Assembly: GCF_009882915.1 (NCBI RefSeq)
Contig: NZ_WTUW01000002.1
Coordinates: forward strand, 993,874 to 1,057,873
DNA from: Sneathiella litorea
GTDB taxonomy: Bacteria; Pseudomonadota; Alphaproteobacteria; Sneathiellales; Sneathiellaceae
Length of the DNA: 64,000 nt
Direction of reading: 5' to 3'
Below the pieces are notes generated by a model. The model ran no database searches, had not been told where the DNA came from, and saw only the letters and a program-made list of their open reading frames with translations. The translations under genes and the position numbers were made by a program. Of this stretch, positions 60,046 to 64,000 are shown in pieces; within the stretch, counting starts at the first letter, position 1; every line of letters starts with the position of its first letter.

Positions 60046-61839
60046 ATGGCCGTCTCTGAAAACCCCAGAACCGGGGATAAAATACTCAGCCCTATCCTTA
60101 CCGCGACGAGTAGTACGCCGGTCAAACTTATAGCTTGCGCCATCGCCATTGGTCTTCTCGCAGGTTATGGGGCCGTGGGGTTTCGGCTTTCTATTAGCGA
60201 GATTCAAAAATTGTTTTATGGTTACGGCAGCCAGGAGATTCTTTCTCAGGCGGCGAACCTGCCGTGGTGGCAAATCATGGCTGCACCAATCATTGGCGGG
60301 CTTATCGTCGGATTGTTCTGGAAATTTGTTTTACCGAATTACCGCGCACAAGGTGTCGCGGATGTTATGGAAGCGGTCATTGTCAATCGCGGCAAGATGA
60401 AGCTGGCACCAGGTATTGGCGGTCTCTTTGTCAACGCCCTGACGCTCGGTTGCGGTGGATCCAGCGGGCGCGAGGGGCCAGTTGTACACTTCTGCGCCCT
60501 AATTGCCAGTCAGCTCGGCCAGCGGTTTCGTCTTCCGTCCAAATATTATATGACATTGATTGCCTGTGGAGTCTCTTCCGGAGTCGCCGCATCTTTTAAT
60601 GCGCCAATTGCAGGTATGTTTTTTGCGCTTGAGGTTGTTGTCGGCTCCTTGGCAACCCAGGCTTTTGCGCCAATTGTAATTGCATCTGTCATCGGAACAG
60701 TGATCAGTCGGGTTTATATTGGTGATTTTCCAGCCTTCATCATTCCCAATTACCAAATTGTCTCATTATGGGAATTTCCGGCAATTGCCCTTCTCGGCGT
60801 TGTCGCGGCAGCGGTCTCTTTGCTCTTCATTTGGAGCATTGGTTTTTCAGAAAGAACAATTGACCGCTTTCGCATACCGGAAGTCCTGCGGCCCGCCGCG
60901 GGCGGTGTTGTCCTCGGCACCATTGCTTTATTCTTTCCGCAAATTATCGGGGTTGGATATGAAGCAACTGATAACGCCCTTCAAGGGCATTATCCCCTCC
61001 TTTTGCTTCTCCTGCTGATCGTCGTGAAAACCATCGCCGTTGGAGTCACTTTTGGGGCACGCTTTGGCGGGGGCTTCTTCTCACCCTCGCTCTTTATTGG
61101 GGCCATGACTGGCGGGGCTTTTGGACTGATTGCAGCAACGGCATTTCCGGAAATGGCGGCAAGCCACGGCCTGTATGCCATTATCGGCATGGCTGCGGTG
61201 GCATCATCAATACTCGGCGCACCTATCTCAACGATCCTGATCGTGTTCGAGCTGACCGGTGACTATAAGATCTCCATCGCTGTGATGGTGGCCGTCTCGG
61301 TTGCGACACTGATCACAAAACATATCTATGGCCGAAGTATCTGGCAGACCCAGCTCCTCAACCGTAATGTCGATGTTAATGAAAGCCGCGCCCTCCGTCA
61401 GCTTAGCTTCCTTCAGGTACGGGGAATTATGGATCGGGAATTTATCGAAATCCCCAAGCACACACCAATGCGGGAACTGCGCAAAATCGTCAGCAATACC
61501 AATCATGATAAATTTGTCGTGGTGGAACCCGAGACCCATGAATTTATTGGCCGGATCGACTATAGCGACCTCAAGACCGGTCTCTTTGGGGACGAGCCAC
61601 AGGAGAATGTCACTGCGCTTGACCTTGTGCATGAAGATAGCCCGGTTCTCTTTCCTGACACGAGTCTTAAATCTGCGGTAGAGATCATTGAAAAAGCCGG
61701 CATTGACCATGTTCCCGTCATTAACCGGGCAAATGAGCGACGACTAATTGGCATCCTTCACCATAAGGATCTGCTACATGCGTATAATGCGGCCCTGCTC
61801 TCCGCACAGGACGACGCGCGAGACAAAGTTTTCCGCTAA
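60046..61839 (+). CDS. ClC-family chloride channel/transporter with a C-terminal CBS pair
   Basis: A 597-residue membrane protein. The gating glutamate lies in GSSGREGPVV near residue 143, with GVSSGVAASFNAPIAGMFFALE and GARFGGGFFSPSLFIGAMTG later. A CBS pair occupies the last 150 residues (GIMDREFIEIPKHTPMRELR.., IIEKAGIDHVPVINRANE), likely binding adenine nucleotides. It exchanges chloride for protons or conducts it. Confidence 0.92.
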   Translation: MAVSENPRTGDKILSPILTATSSTPVKLIACAIAIGLLAGYGAVGFRLSISEIQKLFYGYGSQEILSQAANLPWWQIMAAPIIGGLIVGLFWKFVLPNYRAQGVADVMEAVIVNRGKMKLAPGIGGLFVNALTLGCGGSSGREGPVVHFCALIASQLGQRFRLPSKYYMTLIACGVSSGVAASFNAPIAGMFFALEVVVGSLATQAFAPIVIASVIGTVISRVYIGDFPAFIIPNYQIVSLWEFPAIALLGVVAAAVSLLFIWSIGFSERTIDRFRIPEVLRPAAGGVVLGTIALFFPQIIGVGYEATDNALQGHYPLLLLLLLIVVKTIAVGVTFGARFGGGFFSPSLFIGAMTGGAFGLIAATAFPEMAASHGLYAIIGMAAVASSILGAPISTILIVFELTGDYKISIAVMVAVSVATLITKHIYGRSIWQTQLLNRNVDVNESRALRQLSFLQVRGIMDREFIEIPKHTPMRELRKIVSNTNHDKFVVVEPETHEFIGRIDYSDLKTGLFGDEPQENVTALDLVHEDSPVLFPDTSLKSAVEIIEKAGIDHVPVINRANERRLIGILHHKDLLHAYNAALLSAQDDARDKVFR

Positions 61840-61892
61840 CAACCGAGATCGACGGTAGCTTCAACCTCATCCATGGGCTATATCATTTAGCT

Positions 61893-64000
61893 ATGGAAGA
61901 CAGGTTTGACATAGGCAGTTTTGACGAAGCTGGAAATCGCCCAGCTACGGCAGACTTTACGTATCTTGAGGGGCTGAACAGTGGCCAGCGTGAAGCCGTT
62001 GAGGCGCTGGATGGACCAGTGCTGGTACTGGCCGGCGCCGGCACCGGGAAAACGCGCGTCCTCATCTCTCGTCTCGCGCATATTCTCAATTTACGGAATG
62101 TAAAACCTTGGGAGATACTTGCGGTAACCTTCACTAACAAGGCCGCCGCGGAGATGCAGGAGAGGACCGCTCATATTATCGGGCCTCAGGCAATCGAGAT
62201 TAAACTGGGAACGTTTCACTCCATTGGAGTCTGGCTCCTCCGCCGCCATGCAGAACTTATTGGCCTCGATCGGAACTTTACGATTCTGGATACCGATGAT
62301 CAGTTGCGCCTTCTTAAGCAGATCATGACCGAAGAGGGGATTGATCAGAAACGCTGGCCACCCCGCGGCCTCGCCGCGACCATTGACCGATGGAAAGATA
62401 AAGGCTTGCGCGCCGATCAGGTTCAGGGCGCAAACAGCTCAGAATTTGCCCATGGCAAAGCGGCCGCGCTTTACGCTATTTATCAGGAACGGCTGGCCGC
62501 CCAGAATGCCTGCGATTTCGGGGATTTACTGCTTCACGCCCTGACACTGTTTCAGAAGAATTCGGATATCCTGGCGCTCTATCAGAACCGATTTAAGTAT
62601 ATTCTCGTGGATGAGTATCAGGATACGAATGTCGCGCAGTATCTGTTACTCCGCCTGCTCGCCCAGAAGCATCGCAATATCTGTTGCGTCGGCGATGATG
62701 ATCAATCAATTTACGGCTGGCGTGGGGCTGAGGTCGGCAATATTCTGAAATTCGAAGATGACTTTAGCGGCGCCAAGGTCATCCGGCTGGAACAGAATTA
62801 CCGCTCCACCTCGCATATATTGGGCGCCGCATCCGGTCTGATTGCTCATAACGAGGGCCGCCTTGGCAAAACGCTTTTCACTGAAGGTAATGAAGGTGAT
62901 CCCGTTATACTGAATGGCCTCTGGGACGGCCCGAATGAAGCCCGCTGGATTGCGGAAGAAATAGAAAATCATGAGCGTAAGGGCAAAAGCCTGAAAGACA
63001 TGGCTATTCTGGTCCGCGCCAGTTTCCAAACCCGTGATTTTGAAGAATGCTTTTTAAGCATGGGGATCAAGTATCGGGTCATTGGTGGATTGCGGTTTTA
63101 CGAGCGACGGGAAATCCGTGATGTGCTGGCCTACCTGCGTGTCATCAACCAGCCAGATGACGACCTGGCATTCGAGCGGATTTACAACCTGCCAAAGCGG
63201 GGGCTCGGCACCAAAGCCTTGGAGAAGCTCCGTGAGCTTGGCCGCGCAGAAAACCTTTCTCTGTCCCGCGCCGCCAAAATGGCCGTGGAAAAGGGCTTGT
63301 TCAAGGGCAAGCCACTTACCGCATTGAAAGACCTGATGGCCAGTTTCGATGACTGGCGGGCCCAGAAAGACCTGATCCCACCGGACGAACTGGTTGAAGC
63401 CGTTTTAGAGGAAAGCGGATATTTCGATATGTGGCGACAGGATAAATCGCCTGAAGCTGAAGGAAAGCGGGAAAACCTGAAAGAGTTGGTGCCCGCAATT
63501 GCTGAATATGAAAGCCTCGGGCAGTTCCTTGAGCATGTATCGTTGGTCATGGAAAATAACGCCGACAAAGGTAGCGACATGGTCAGCCTGATGACATTGC
63601 ATTCGGCGAAGGGGCTGGAGTATGACATTATTTTCCTGCCCGGATGGGAAGAAGGGCTGTTCCCGCACCAGCGCGCGCTTGACGAAAACGGCTTAAAAGC
63701 CCTCGAGGAAGAGCGACGGCTTGCTTATGTCGGCATTACCCGCGCGAAGGAACGCTGCTACATCAGCCATGCCAGCAATCGCCGTATCCATGGCCAGTGG
63801 CAGTCTTCCCTGCCAAGCAGGTTTATTGATGAGCTTCCAAGTGACCATACAAAGGATCAGTCAGAACAAGGGATTTATAATAGTACGCGCCAGAGTGAAG
63901 GGTTTTCCCATACGAGCTGGCGGAACCCTGAAAGCTCTCATCTTGCCGAAATTTTGGGAAAAAGGGCACGCGCCAACCAACAGTTTGTCGATAACAGTAC
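61893..64000 (+). CDS. uvrD: UvrD/PcrA-type DNA helicase (3' end beyond the window)
   Basis: The frame opens at 61893 and runs past the right edge; 702 codons are visible without a stop. It is a superfamily 1A helicase: Q-motif GLNSGQREAVEALDG, Walker A AGAGTGKTR (47-55), Walker B ILVDEYQDTN, motif III VGDDDQSIYGWRGAE, motif IV EQNYRSTSHIL, motif V TLHSAKGLEYDIIFL and motif VI EERRLAYVGITRAKERCYI. It unwinds DNA 3' to 5' in repair. About 60 residues of C-terminal tail are visible. Confidence 0.94.
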   Translation, partial: MEDRFDIGSFDEAGNRPATADFTYLEGLNSGQREAVEALDGPVLVLAGAGTGKTRVLISRLAHILNLRNVKPWEILAVTFTNKAAAEMQERTAHIIGPQAIEIKLGTFHSIGVWLLRRHAELIGLDRNFTILDTDDQLRLLKQIMTEEGIDQKRWPPRGLAATIDRWKDKGLRADQVQGANSSEFAHGKAAALYAIYQERLAAQNACDFGDLLLHALTLFQKNSDILALYQNRFKYILVDEYQDTNVAQYLLLRLLAQKHRNICCVGDDDQSIYGWRGAEVGNILKFEDDFSGAKVIRLEQNYRSTSHILGAASGLIAHNEGRLGKTLFTEGNEGDPVILNGLWDGPNEARWIAEEIENHERKGKSLKDMAILVRASFQTRDFEECFLSMGIKYRVIGGLRFYERREIRDVLAYLRVINQPDDDLAFERIYNLPKRGLGTKALEKLRELGRAENLSLSRAAKMAVEKGLFKGKPLTALKDLMASFDDWRAQKDLIPPDELVEAVLEESGYFDMWRQDKSPEAEGKRENLKELVPAIAEYESLGQFLEHVSLVMENNADKGSDMVSLMTLHSAKGLEYDIIFLPGWEEGLFPHQRALDENGLKALEEERRLAYVGITRAKERCYISHASNRRIHGQWQSSLPSRFIDELPSDHTKDQSEQGIYNSTRQSEGFSHTSWRNPESSHLAEILGKRARANQQFVDNS

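Overview
The window looks like part of an alphaproteobacterial chromosome. The clues are a tRNA-Tyr/tRNA-Gly pair divergent from rlmB, an RpoH-type sigma factor with the RpoH box, a SleB-type cell wall hydrolase, NnrU, CcdA, a CoxE/MoxR pair, and many HAAT and molybdenum-hydroxylase genes typical of metabolically versatile marine or soil alphaproteobacteria. The genus cannot be fixed from sequence alone. No CRISPR array, rRNA, insertion sequence, phage or replication origin was seen.

Layout. (1) 1-1550: tRNA-Gly and tRNA-Tyr (minus), rlmB and tRNA-Thr (plus). (2) 1673-18400: a catabolic and transport block. It holds an amidohydrolase; a three-gene molybdenum hydroxylase whose 2Fe-2S subunit is fused to a CoxG-like domain; a MarR regulator fused to a DUF1116 domain; a Rieske protein; a phosphoribosyltransferase; a livHMGF-type importer; a phytanoyl-CoA-type dioxygenase; and two paralogous binding proteins, each behind a well-spaced sigma-54 (-24/-12) promoter. 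The block ends in a deletion scar that joins the C-terminal remnants of a LysR regulator and a pirin. (3) 18466-27836: an ABM monooxygenase, a TetR regulator, and an eight-gene operon (atypical epimerase, DHDPS-type aldolase, NMT1/SsuA-type ABC importer, dimeric alpha-beta barrel protein, FAH-family hydrolase, GMC oxidoreductase) preceded by a strong operator-like double palindrome.

(4) 28183-36251: a surface-polysaccharide region. Five tightly overlapping genes predict synthesis of a CDP-activated, C-methylated 6-deoxy sugar; three methyltransferase or glycosyltransferase-type genes and one sugar-transfer-like protein of unknown family follow. (5) 36248-47177: mixed genes, including a GlxA-type regulator, a 2OG oxygenase, an aldehyde-reductase-like SDR, a DMT exporter, a cell wall hydrolase, ArsR, quinone reductase, CcdA, YedK/HMCES, RpoH and an MFS transporter. 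(6) 47374-64000: mostly housekeeping genes: carbonic anhydrase, MoxR/VWA pair, methyltransferase, PqiA-like protein, EamA, MarR, histidine phosphatase, LysR with a possible coupled leader peptide, MBL hydrolase, M20 amidohydrolase, thioesterase, NnrU, xanthine phosphoribosyltransferase, Hyi-type isomerase, ClC channel, and a UvrD/PcrA helicase that runs off the right end.

The most unusual content is in block 2. A MarR-DUF1116 fusion sits directly downstream of a molybdenum hydroxylase operon and near an amidohydrolase, a phosphoribosyltransferase and a transporter with two interchangeable receptors under sigma-54 control. Taken together this suggests an undescribed nitrogen-regulated pathway for uptake and breakdown of a nitrogen heterocycle or amide. 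The family assignments are firm; the substrate and the pathway are inference.
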